Shown here: piece by piece, positions 7,462 through 15,157 of the stretch
Position numbering within the stretch: position 1 is the stretch's first letter
Layout: each line of letters begins with the position of its first letter
Assembly: GCA_020832585.1 (NCBI GenBank)
Contig: JAFIEL010000012.1
Span: forward strand, 1 to 35,649
Origin: Natronohydrobacter sp.
Lineage (GTDB): Bacteria > Pseudomonadota > Alphaproteobacteria > Rhodobacterales > Rhodobacteraceae
Length of the DNA stretch: 35,649 nucleotides
Direction of reading: 5' to 3'
Notes under the pieces: model-generated
Databases searched by the model: none
Seen by the model: the letters and a program-made list of their open reading frames with translations, nothing else
Told to the model about the DNA's origin: nothing
Translations under genes and position numbers: made by a program

Positions 7462-8355
7462 ATGCATCGCAAGGTTACAAAGGCCGTTTTTCCTGTCGCC
7501 GGGATGGGCACGCGTTTTCTGCCCGCCACCAAATCGGTGCCGAAAGAAATCATGACGCTGGTTGACCGCCCGTTGATCCAATACGCGATTGACGAAGCGC
7601 GCGCCGCTGGCATTACCGAATTCATTTTCGTGACCTCGCGCGGCAAGGGCGCGCTGGAAGATTACTTCGACCGTGCACCCGATCTGGAAGCCACGCTGCA
7701 GGCCAAGGGCAAGACCGAGTTGCTGGAACTCGTTCAGGCAACCAATATGGACAGCGGGGCGATTGCCTATGTGCGCCAGAATCAGGCGCTGGGTCTGGGC
7801 CATGCGGTCTGGTGCGCGCGTCATCTGATCGGCGATGAGCCTTTTGCCGTGCTGCTGCCCGATGATGTGATCGCTGCGGACAAGCCCTGCCTTGCGCAGA
7901 TGGTCGATGCCTATGCCGAAACCGGCGGAAACATGATCGCGGCGATGGAAGTCGCGCCTGAAATGGCGTCAAGCTACGGGATCATGGATGTGCCGCCTTC
8001 TATCGGGCGCGTGCTGCCGATGCAGGGAATGGTCGAGAAGCCCGCGCCGGGCACGCAGCCGTCGAACCTGGCCGCGATTGGTCGTTATATCCTGTCGCCG
8101 GATGTGATGCGTCATCTGGGCGATATCAAACCCGGTGTCGGGGGTGAAATCCAGTTGACCGATGCGATTGCCCGCGAGATTGCCGAGAAACGCAATGTCT
8201 ATGGCTATCGCTTCGACGGTCATCGCTATGATTGCGGTTCGAAAGCCGGGTTCCTGCAGGCCACGGTCGCCTTTGGTCTGGCCCGTGCAGAGCTTGGCCC
8301 GGAACTGGAGCGGTTCCTGTCGGACATGATGGCGCAGCGGCAGGCTGCCGAATAA
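7462..8355 (+). CDS. galU: UTP-glucose-1-phosphate uridylyltransferase
   Basis: This 297-residue cytoplasmic enzyme makes UDP-glucose from UTP and glucose 1-phosphate, feeding capsule, LPS and other glycan pathways. The nucleotide-binding signature AGMGTRFLPATKSVPKE spans residues 13-29. Other family blocks are EFIFVTSRGKGALEDYFD, LGLGHAVWCA, LLPDDVI, MVEKPAP and a C-terminal YDCGSKAGFLQA, which contact sugar and nucleotide. Length is normal for bacterial GalU. The ATG follows GGAG by six bases, inside a region with interleaved inverted repeats. A strong terminator follows, so galU is probably a single-gene or cysQ-galU unit separated from the glycosyltransferases downstream. Confidence 0.97.
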   Translation: MHRKVTKAVFPVAGMGTRFLPATKSVPKEIMTLVDRPLIQYAIDEARAAGITEFIFVTSRGKGALEDYFDRAPDLEATLQAKGKTELLELVQATNMDSGAIAYVRQNQALGLGHAVWCARHLIGDEPFAVLLPDDVIAADKPCLAQMVDAYAETGGNMIAAMEVAPEMASSYGIMDVPPSIGRVLPMQGMVEKPAPGTQPSNLAAIGRYILSPDVMRHLGDIKPGVGGEIQLTDAIAREIAEKRNVYGYRFDGHRYDCGSKAGFLQATVAFGLARAELGPELERFLSDMMAQRQAAE

Positions 8356-8376
8356 GCCTTGATGGGCTGAGATATG

Positions 8377-8403
8377 AGGGGCGCGTATATGCGCCCCTTT
8401 TTT
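8377..8403 (+). terminator. Rho-independent terminator after galU
   Basis: GGGGCGC (8378-8384) and GCGCCCC (8391-8397) form a perfect seven-base stem around GTATAT, extended by an A-T pair and followed directly by six T (8398-8403). It lies 22 bases after the galU stop codon. Confidence 0.93.
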
Positions 8404-8470
8404 GCATGCGCCCTTGTGGTTTCCCCCCGAACGCGGTTTTCTCAAGCCCACAGACCAGAACGGAGCGCGC

Positions 8471-9511
8471 ATGTTCACTCCGCTGCCCGCAGGGCAAGAG
8501 AGATGGTTCGATTTTCGCATGCAGTGGAAACGGCGGCGGTTGCGCGCGCGTGCGATTGTCAAGGCGCGCGAGTTGCAACTGCTCAAGCGCGGGCGCGGGC
8601 GCGGGCGCAGGGGCAGGGCGGATATCCTGCTGTTCTGCACGATCCGCAACGAGATCGAGCGCATCGACTGGTTCCTGCACCATTACCGCCGCCTTGGTGT
8701 GCAGCATTTCATCTTCATCGACAATGGCAGCACCGACGGCACCCGCGCGCGGCTTCTGGCGGAACCCGATACAACCGTCTACGGCACGCAGGCGAGTTAC
8801 CGGGCCGCGCGTTTCGGCATGGACTGGATCAATTGCGCGATGCTGCGCCATGCACATGGCGCGTGGTGCGTGGTGGCCGATGCAGATGAATTGCTGATCT
8901 ATCCGCATTGGGAAACCCGGCCCCTATCCGCGCTGACCGAATGGCTGGACCATCAGGGCCAGCCCGTTTTGCCCGCGATGATGCTGGAACTCTACCCCAA
9001 GGGCCCGCTGGATGCTGCGCCCTGCCAGCCCGGCATGGACCCGACAGCCGTGCTGGAATGGTTCGATGCCGGCAATTACACCATCACGCATAAACCGTTG
9101 CTTGATTGCCTGCTCATTCAGGGCGGGCCACGCGCGCGGAATTTCTTTGCTCAAAGCCCCAATCGCGCCCCGACATTAACCAAACTGCCGTTGATCAAGT
9201 GGTCGTTTCACAACACATGGGTCAATTCCACCCATTCGATCCTGCCGCGCAGGCTGAACCGCGTCTTTGCCATTGATGGGGGCGAGCAGATATCAGGTGC
9301 GCTTCTGCACACCAAATTTCTGGCCACCGTGGTCGAGAAAGCGCGGATCGAAAAGGCCCGTGGCGAGCATTTCGGCAATGCTGCGGTTTTCGATGACTAT
9401 TACGACCATGTCGCGCGCGCCCCGGATCTGTGGTCCGCGAGTTCGACCCGGTTCAAGGGTTGGGAACAGCTTGAAGCGCAGGGACTGATCTCGCGCGGGG
9501 GGTGGGCTTGA
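8471..9511 (+). CDS. Glycosyltransferase family 2-type protein (first of a tandem pair)
   Basis: This 346-residue protein has a GT-A fold. A very basic N-terminus (about residues 15-48, rich in Arg and Lys) is followed by ILLFCTIRNEIERIDWFL, then FIDNGSTDG with D84, and the metal-binding DADE with D137 and D139. A conserved block WFDAGNYT and a C-terminal LLHTKFL are shared with the next gene. It is of the Glyco_tranf_2_4 type, often annotated as GT2 family. The donor and acceptor sugars are unknown. ATG 8471 has GGAG five bases upstream; the longer frame start at 8402 lies in the terminator. The gene begins a new transcription unit after the galU terminator and is followed by a diverged paralogue. 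Confidence 0.82.
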   Translation: MFTPLPAGQERWFDFRMQWKRRRLRARAIVKARELQLLKRGRGRGRRGRADILLFCTIRNEIERIDWFLHHYRRLGVQHFIFIDNGSTDGTRARLLAEPDTTVYGTQASYRAARFGMDWINCAMLRHAHGAWCVVADADELLIYPHWETRPLSALTEWLDHQGQPVLPAMMLELYPKGPLDAAPCQPGMDPTAVLEWFDAGNYTITHKPLLDCLLIQGGPRARNFFAQSPNRAPTLTKLPLIKWSFHNTWVNSTHSILPRRLNRVFAIDGGEQISGALLHTKFLATVVEKARIEKARGEHFGNAAVFDDYYDHVARAPDLWSASSTRFKGWEQLEAQGLISRGGWA

Positions 9512-9560
9512 GAAGGCTGTGGGCTGAGTCCGAAAGGCAACGCCAACCTGTTCAGATAAC

Positions 9561-9593
9561 GCAACAATAACCTTATCGGGCAAAGATTGTTGC
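9561..9593. repeat. Perfect 8-bp inverted repeat between the two glycosyltransferase genes
   Basis: GCAACAAT (9561-9568) and ATTGTTGC (9586-9593) are perfect inverted copies with 17 bases between them, in the 193-bp spacer. A shorter pair, GATAA (9555-9559) and TTATC (9573-9577), is interleaved with it. No T-run follows, so it is not a standard terminator. It could be an operator or an mRNA structure ahead of the second gene. Confidence 0.4.
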
Positions 9594-9704
9594 AATCCTG
9601 CACTGGCTTGGGCAAAGCTGATCTTCAAAGACCTGCTGGCAGGATTGCGGCGGGCGAGAAAGGCTCAACCCAATCCGGGCAGCGGGCCATATGCGGGCAG
9701 TGTC

Positions 9705-10715
9705 ATGGGTGTGTTACGCCAGTTACGTTTACGCGCGGAGCGACAGGCAAAGCTGCTGCGATGCCTGCGCAAAAGCGCGTCGTTGCGCACCGTGCAGAAC
9801 CGCACCGATCTGATCCGTCCCCGCGACGCGCTGGTTTTCACCACCCTGCGCAATGAAATGGTGCGGCTGCCCTTCTTCCTCGACTATTACCGCGCGCAGG
9901 GCGTACGCCAGTTCCTGATCGTGGATAATGGCTCGACCGATGGCTCGGCGGAATATCTGGCGCAGCAGCGCGATGTCTCGCTCTGGAGCACGACCGCCAG
10001 CTACAAGGCGGCGGGTTATGGCGTGGACTGGCTGAACCATCTGCTTTGGCTGTATGGGGCAGGGCATTGGGTGCTGGTGGTCGATGTCGATGAGTTTTTC
10101 GTCTACCCCTTCTGCGACACACGCCCCTTGCAGGCGCTGACCGACTGGCTGGAAAGTCAGGGGAGGCGCTCTTTCGGGGCCATGCTTCTGGACATGTATC
10201 CCAAAGGCCCGGTGACAGCGCAGCCCTACATGTCCGGCCAGAACCCTTTCGAGATCGCGCGCTGGTTCGATGCCGGAAACTACACGATCCGGCGCAATCC
10301 CGACTATCACAATCTGTGGATTCAGGGGGGTGTGCGCCAGCGTGTCGTCATGGCGCATGATCCCGGCAAGGCGCCCGCGCTCAACAAGATCCCGCTGGTG
10401 TTCTGGAACCGAAAATATGCCTTTAAAAGCTCTACGCATATGATCCTGCCGCGCGGGCTGAACCGTGTCTATGATGACAGTGGGGGCGAACTTGCCTCTG
10501 GCGTTCTATTGCACGCGAAATTTCTCGATACGATTGTCGGCAAGGCGCAGGAAGAATTGCAGCGCGGTCAGCATTACGCAGGTAGCCGGGAATATCGCGC
10601 CTATGAGGACACGCTCGCACGCAATCAGGATCTGTGGTGTGAATGGTCAGCTGAATATATCAACTGGCGGCAACTGGAGATCCTGGGCCTGATGTCGAAA
10701 GGAGACTGGGCATGA
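9705..10715 (+). CDS. Glycosyltransferase family 2-type protein (second of a tandem pair)
   Basis: This 336-residue GT-A type enzyme is clearly paralogous to the preceding gene. Shared blocks are TLRNEMVRLPFFLDYYRAQGV, VDNGSTDG with D74, DVDE with D127 and D129, MYPKGPV, WFDAGNYTI, ILPRGLNRVY and LLHAKFLDTIVGKA; both proteins end in a G-G/D-W-A tail. The two have diverged in the acceptor half, so they probably add different residues. The ATG at 9705 is used as start; an in-frame TTG at 9645 would add 20 residues and cannot be excluded because neither has a strong Shine-Dalgarno site. The stop overlaps the start of the GT14-type gene by four bases (ATGA), showing translational coupling. Confidence 0.82.
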   Translation: MGVLRQLRLRAERQAKLLRCLRKSASLRTVQNRTDLIRPRDALVFTTLRNEMVRLPFFLDYYRAQGVRQFLIVDNGSTDGSAEYLAQQRDVSLWSTTASYKAAGYGVDWLNHLLWLYGAGHWVLVVDVDEFFVYPFCDTRPLQALTDWLESQGRRSFGAMLLDMYPKGPVTAQPYMSGQNPFEIARWFDAGNYTIRRNPDYHNLWIQGGVRQRVVMAHDPGKAPALNKIPLVFWNRKYAFKSSTHMILPRGLNRVYDDSGGELASGVLLHAKFLDTIVGKAQEELQRGQHYAGSREYRAYEDTLARNQDLWCEWSAEYINWRQLEILGLMSKGDWA

Positions 10716-12376
10716 GCGCGCCGACCGCACGCCTGGGTATCGTGATCCTGTGCCACACTGCGCTGCGTCGCACTGCGCAGGTCGCGCGTTTCTGGCTGCA
10801 GGCGGGTTGCCCGGTCGTGCTGCATATCGACCGCGCCGTGCCAGAGGCCGAGTTGCAGGCGCTGCGCGACGATCTGGGCGCGCAGCCGCTGTTGCGCTTC
10901 AGCCCGCGACATCGCTGTGACTGGGGGTCATGGCGGCTGGTGGTGGCCTCGCAAGAGGCCAGTGCACTCCTGTTGAAAGACTTCCCCTCGATTGGGCATG
11001 TGTTGCTCAGTTCCGGCTCTTGCCTGCCGCTGCGCCCTGCCGCGGCCTTGCTGGAGCATCTGGAGGCGCATCCGCAGACGGATTTCATCGAATCCGTCTC
11101 GATCGACCATGCCGACTGGATCACTGGCGGGCTGTCGGAAGAACGCTTCACGCTCTATTTCCCGTTCAACTGGCGCAAACAGCGCTGGCTGTTTGATCGT
11201 TTCGTCGATCTGCAGCGCAAACTGAACCTGCGCCGCCGGATCCCCGCGCCCCTGCGCCCGCATATGGGGTCGCAATGGTGGTGCCTGACGCGCGCCACGC
11301 TGGAAGCGATCCTGACCGATCCGAATCGCGCCCGCCATGAGCGCTATTTCCGGCAGAACTGGATCCCGGACGAATCCTATTTCCAGACCTTGGCGCGGCT
11401 GCATGCGCGCGAAATCGAGAGCCGCTCGCTGACGCTGGTCAAGTTCGACCGGCATGGGCGGCCCAATCTCTTCTATGACGACCATCTGCAACTGCTGCGC
11501 CGGTCGGACTGCTTTCTGGCGCGCAAGATCTGGCCAGAGGCCGAGCGCCTGTACAGTTTCTTCCTGACCGATCAGGCCAAGGCGCTTGACCCGGTCACGC
11601 CAGAGCCTGCGAAGATCGACCGCTATTTCGCGCTGGCCGAGAAACAGCGCATCGAAGGGCGGGCGGGGCTGTACATGCAAAGCCGTTTCCCCCGCGCAGA
11701 CAGTGCGTCGACGAAAACCGCAGCGCCCTATTCGGTTTTCACAGGGTTCGAGCATGTGTTTCAGAATTTCGACTACTGGCTGGGACAGGTGACGGGCGCG
11801 CGCGTGCATGGGCATCTTTTCGCGCCGGATATGGTCCGGTTCCATGGTGGCGCGCGGGTCTGGCATGGTGCGATCAGCAATTCCGCCGCGATCCGCGACT
11901 ATAACCCGCGCATGTTCCTGACCAATCTGCTCTGGGCCACGCGGCCGGAACGGTTGTGTTTTCTGCATGGTCCCGGCGATGTGATGGAGGGCGCATTGAA
12001 CTGGTTCATGGCGACAGATACGAATGCGCAGATCTCGGTCGTTCGCGGGGCCTGGCTATTGGCCTTGCAGCAGGATGCCGGAACCGACGCCGAGAAAGTC
12101 GCGCGTGCCGGGCAGTTGCATCGGCAGGAACAGGACTGGATCGAGAGCCTGACCTCGCGCCATGCGCTGGCGCGGGTGCGGATCTGGTCGCTGGCCGAAG
12201 TCATGCAAGACCCAGGCGCGCGTCTGTCAGAGATTGCGCGCGAAATCGCGGGCGATGCGGCGCTTGCTGCGCATGGTGTGCCGGCTTTGCGCGCTACCGA
12301 TGGTTTTGCGTCCTTCCTTGACAGGATGCGCAATCAGGGTTTGCCAGCACAAGTTCTCAAAGAGTGTCAGTTCTGA
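10712..12376 (+). CDS. Beta-1,6-N-acetylglucosaminyltransferase-like (GT14 branch) protein with DUF5928-type C-terminus
   Basis: This 554-residue protein has two parts. Residues 1 to about 265 resemble the core-2/I-branching family GT14: LGIVILCHTAL, WGSWRLVVASQEASALLL, HVLLSSGSCLPLRP, MGSQWWCLTRATLEAIL and WIPDESYFQTL, where the Asp-Glu pair is the likely catalytic region. Residues from about 315 onward are of the kind listed as DUF5928 in Rhodobacteraceae (FTGFEHVFQNFDYWLGQ, RVHGHLFAPDMV, FLTNLLWATRPERLCFLHG); their function is not known. The start overlaps the previous stop (ATGA), and the stop is 17 bp before the sulfotransferase start. It is inferred to modify the same glycan as its neighbours. 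No signal peptide or membrane helix is seen, so the protein is cytoplasmic or peripheral. Confidence 0.72.
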   Translation: MSAPTARLGIVILCHTALRRTAQVARFWLQAGCPVVLHIDRAVPEAELQALRDDLGAQPLLRFSPRHRCDWGSWRLVVASQEASALLLKDFPSIGHVLLSSGSCLPLRPAAALLEHLEAHPQTDFIESVSIDHADWITGGLSEERFTLYFPFNWRKQRWLFDRFVDLQRKLNLRRRIPAPLRPHMGSQWWCLTRATLEAILTDPNRARHERYFRQNWIPDESYFQTLARLHAREIESRSLTLVKFDRHGRPNLFYDDHLQLLRRSDCFLARKIWPEAERLYSFFLTDQAKALDPVTPEPAKIDRYFALAEKQRIEGRAGLYMQSRFPRADSASTKTAAPYSVFTGFEHVFQNFDYWLGQVTGARVHGHLFAPDMVRFHGGARVWHGAISNSAAIRDYNPRMFLTNLLWATRPERLCFLHGPGDVMEGALNWFMATDTNAQISVVRGAWLLALQQDAGTDAEKVARAGQLHRQEQDWIESLTSRHALARVRIWSLAEVMQDPGARLSEIAREIAGDAALAAHGVPALRATDGFASFLDRMRNQGLPAQVLKECQF

Positions 12377-12393
12377 AAGTACAGGAAATCCAG

Positions 12394-13821
12394 ATGTCCC
12401 AACCGCCCCGTTTCCGGTATTTTGTCGTTCTGGCCGAAATGCGCACAGGCTCGAACCTGCTCGAAGCCTGTCTGAACGAATTTCCAGGTGTCGCGTGCGA
12501 GGGCGAGGCGTTCAATCCGGTTTTCGTGGGCCACCCAAAGACGGAAAGCCTGTATGGGTTTGACCGCGCCGCGCGCGACGCCGATCCGCTGGCGTTGCTT
12601 GCGGCTTTTGGCAACCAGCCGGGGCTGGCGGGGTTTCGGTATTTTCATGACCACGATCAGCGTGTGATCGACCCGATCCTGAATGACCCCGATTGCGCCA
12701 AGATCGTTCTGACGCGCAATCCGCTGGACAGCTATGTGTCGCTCAAGATTGCGCGGGCGACGCAGCAATGGCGCCTCGGCGATGTGAAGAATCGCAAGGC
12801 CGAGAAAGTGGTGTTCGATCCGGTCGAATTCGAAACCCATGTGCGCATGCTGCAAGAATTCCAGTTGAAGGTGCAATCTGCCCTGCAGACCAGCGGGCAG
12901 ACTGCGTTTTATGTCGATTACGAGGATATCCAGTCGCTGGATGTGCTGAACGGGATGGCGCAATGGCTGGGTGTTACCGCGCGGATTGACGCGCTGCCCA
13001 AGAAGCTGAAGCGCCAGAATCCTGAACCGCTGGACGAGAAACTGGTCAATCCTGAAGCTGTGGCACAGGGGCTCGCGCGGCTGGACCGGTTCCATCTGTC
13101 GCGCAGCCCCAGTTTCGAGCCGCGCCAACCGGGGCTGATCTGGGCCTATCACGCCTGTCGCAGCCTGCCGCTGGTCTATGCCCCGCTACCGGGCTGTTCC
13201 GAACGCGCGATCCTGAACTGGATGGCCAGTATCGACGGGGCAGCGCCGCGCGATCTGCATTCGGATTTCAGTGCACAGGATTGGCGCGCGTGGCAGCGCA
13301 ACCATCCGCAGCGTGTGAGCTTCACGGTCATGCGTCACCCGCTTGCCCGTGCGCATGAGATTTTCGTCGGACAGGTGGCGCTTGGCAAGCGCGAGAATGT
13401 GCGCAGCTTCATCGAGCGTGTGCATGGCATCGCCCTGCCGACCGACGCCGATGGCTTGCGCGCCATGGATCGCGATGCCCATCGCCGCGCCTTTCTGGGG
13501 TTCCTGCAATTCGTGCAGGCCAATCTCAACGGCCAGACCGCCTTGCCGACGCGTCCGGTCTGGGCCAGTCAGACTCGCCTGATCGAAGGCATCACCAGCC
13601 AATGCCCGCTGCATCACCTGTTGCGCGAGACGCATCTGGCAGAGGATCTGCCGCGCATGGGACGCGATCTTGGGCGTGAGCTGCCACCCTTCAGCGCCAA
13701 GCCGCACGCGCGCCCGGTAGCGCTGGAGGATATCTACGACGCGCAGGTCGAAGCCGCCGGGCGCGCGGCTTATGGGATAGATTACAACCAGCTTGGCTTT
13801 GGAGATTGGTCGGCGCAGTGA
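12394..13821 (+). CDS. Sulfotransferase with two PAPS-type domains (Stf0/NodH-like plus a second domain)
   Basis: This 475-residue protein shows two sulfotransferase-type halves. In the first, AEMRTGSNLLEACL (14-27) is the 5'-phosphosulfate loop and KIVLTRNPLDSYVSL, with R108 and S113, is the 3'-phosphate site, as in Stf0/NodH enzymes. In the second, YAPLPGCSERAILNWM (262-277) and FTVMRHPLARAHEIF (310-324) occupy the same roles as in the sulfotransferase-2 family, though the phosphate loop has Pro-Gly-Cys-Ser in place of the usual basic residues. The likely reaction is transfer of sulfate from PAPS onto a sugar hydroxyl. ATG 12394 (AGGA nine bases upstream) is preferred over the GTG at 12364, which overlaps the previous gene. 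It ends the glycosyltransferase operon and meets ptsN convergently 19 bp on. Confidence 0.8.
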   Translation: MSQPPRFRYFVVLAEMRTGSNLLEACLNEFPGVACEGEAFNPVFVGHPKTESLYGFDRAARDADPLALLAAFGNQPGLAGFRYFHDHDQRVIDPILNDPDCAKIVLTRNPLDSYVSLKIARATQQWRLGDVKNRKAEKVVFDPVEFETHVRMLQEFQLKVQSALQTSGQTAFYVDYEDIQSLDVLNGMAQWLGVTARIDALPKKLKRQNPEPLDEKLVNPEAVAQGLARLDRFHLSRSPSFEPRQPGLIWAYHACRSLPLVYAPLPGCSERAILNWMASIDGAAPRDLHSDFSAQDWRAWQRNHPQRVSFTVMRHPLARAHEIFVGQVALGKRENVRSFIERVHGIALPTDADGLRAMDRDAHRRAFLGFLQFVQANLNGQTALPTRPVWASQTRLIEGITSQCPLHHLLRETHLAEDLPRMGRDLGRELPPFSAKPHARPVALEDIYDAQVEAAGRAAYGIDYNQLGFGDWSAQ

Positions 13822-13840
13822 TATTACGCCCGCAGCGCGG

Positions 13841-14305
13841 TCAGGCGGCCTTGGTCACTTCGCCGCTCGACAGGATTGCATAAAGCTTCGTCGGATCATC
13901 ATTGGCGCGCAGCTTCTCGCAGATCCGCGGGTTGCGCAGGGTGCGCGAGATGAAGGCCAGTGCTTTCAGATGCTCGACACCGGCATCCCGTGGAGCGAAG
14001 AGCGCGAAGACCAGATCGACAGGGGCCTTGTCGACCGAGCCGTAATCCAGCGGCTTGTCCAACCGGAAGAACACGCCCAGCACGCGGTCGATCTCATCGA
14101 GCCGCGCATGCGGGACTGCGACGCCGTGGCCCACCCCGGTCGGCCCCAGGCTCTCGCGTTCCTGCAGCGCACCGATCACGCTTTCGGTTTCCAGCCCGTA
14201 GACCGTTCGCGCGGCTTCGCCGATGGTCTGGAACAGACGCTTCTTGCTGGTGGCCGAGGCGATGAAGCGCACAGCCTTCGGGTTCAGAAGCGTCGTCATA
14301 TCCAT
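13841..14305 (-). CDS. ptsN: PTS IIA-like nitrogen-regulatory protein
   Basis: This 154-residue cytoplasmic protein is the terminal phosphate acceptor of the PTS-Ntr chain (PtsP-NPr-PtsN), which modulates potassium handling, nitrogen responses and other regulators by its phosphorylation state. The phospho-acceptor His lies in GVAVPHARLD at residue 66. Other conserved parts are the N-terminal LLNPKAV and VFALFAPRDAGVEHLKAL. The length is the usual one for PtsN when the ATG at 14305 is used; this ATG has GGAG nine bases upstream, while the longer frame start at 14344 has none. It follows hpf by 79 bp on the same strand, the common hpf-ptsN order of proteobacteria. Confidence 0.93.
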   Translation of the reverse strand: MDMTTLLNPKAVRFIASATSKKRLFQTIGEAARTVYGLETESVIGALQERESLGPTGVGHGVAVPHARLDEIDRVLGVFFRLDKPLDYGSVDKAPVDLVFALFAPRDAGVEHLKALAFISRTLRNPRICEKLRANDDPTKLYAILSSGEVTKAA

Positions 14306-14384
14306 AAAGGCTGTCTCCCGAGGGGCTTGCATGGAAACGCCCATCTGTACGCGCAGGCGTTCAGATGGGCGCGGATGTCAGGTC

Positions 14385-14951
14385 TTATTGCGGGTCGATC
14401 CAGCCAATATTGCCATCATCGCGACGATAGACCACGTTCAGACCCCCGTGGCGTTCATTGCGGAACACCAGAACCGGGGCATGGGCGAGTTCCATCTGCA
14501 TCACGGCTTCTCCTGCGGAAAAAGATGGAATACGGGTTTCCATCTCGGCAATGATCATTGGCTGCAACGAGTCCGGCTCATCTGCGGACTCGGTCGCGTC
14601 TGAAGCGACGATATAGGAGGAAGCATCCGCGAACTCAACCGGGATTGCGCGGTCGCGATGATGGTCTTTCAGACGGCGCTTGTAGCGGCGCAACTGCTTG
14701 TCGAGTTTTTCGCGGCAGGATTCGAAAGCTGCGTAGATCTCGCTGGCCTGTGCGCGTGCGGCTGCGGTCAGACCGGTGGACAGATGCAGGGTCGCTTCGC
14801 AGACATGGTTATGCGCATCGCGCGAAAAGATAACGACGGCTTCTGTCGGGCGCTGCTGATATTTCTCAACCAACTCTCCGAATTCTGCTTTGACATGGGT
14901 CTGCAATGCTTCGCCAATGTCGATATGTCGGCCGCTGATCTGGTAGCGCAT
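14385..14951 (-). CDS. hpf: Ribosome hibernation promoting factor, long form
   Basis: This 188-residue protein binds the small ribosomal subunit and drives formation of inactive 100S dimers in stationary phase. The N-terminal S30AE domain begins MRYQISGRHIDIGEALQ and contains HVCEATLHLSTG, followed by a basic segment KQLRRYKRRLKDHHRD. The C-terminal dimerisation domain ends GGLNVVYRRDDGNIGWID, which marks the long type found in alphaproteobacteria and Gram-positives rather than the short gamma-proteobacterial HPF. The ATG at 14951 has AAGGAG six bases upstream; the longer frame start at 14981 lacks one. It precedes ptsN. Confidence 0.94.
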   Translation of the reverse strand: MRYQISGRHIDIGEALQTHVKAEFGELVEKYQQRPTEAVVIFSRDAHNHVCEATLHLSTGLTAAARAQASEIYAAFESCREKLDKQLRRYKRRLKDHHRDRAIPVEFADASSYIVASDATESADEPDSLQPMIIAEMETRIPSFSAGEAVMQMELAHAPVLVFRNERHGGLNVVYRRDDGNIGWIDPQ

Positions 14952-15157
14952 GCGCGTCTCCTTGCTGTGATTGGCAGACACGATCGCATGCCTGCCGCCT
15001 CTGTAGTATCGCGACTTTCCCCTGTTTTTCCGTTAATTGCCTGCCTGTCTTCATGTTGCGGGCAAGCGCGGTCGGGCGTGACGTCTTGACCCCATTTGGC
15101 AACGGATTGCGGCACTCTGTCAATGGTTTCTGCGCGGGGGCGATCAGGTCGGCGGGA

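Noticed and set aside
8555-8615. GCGGGCGCGGGC-like simple repeat
   Set aside because: It encodes the Arg/Gly-rich N-terminus of the first glycosyltransferase and keeps its frame, so it is not an independent element.
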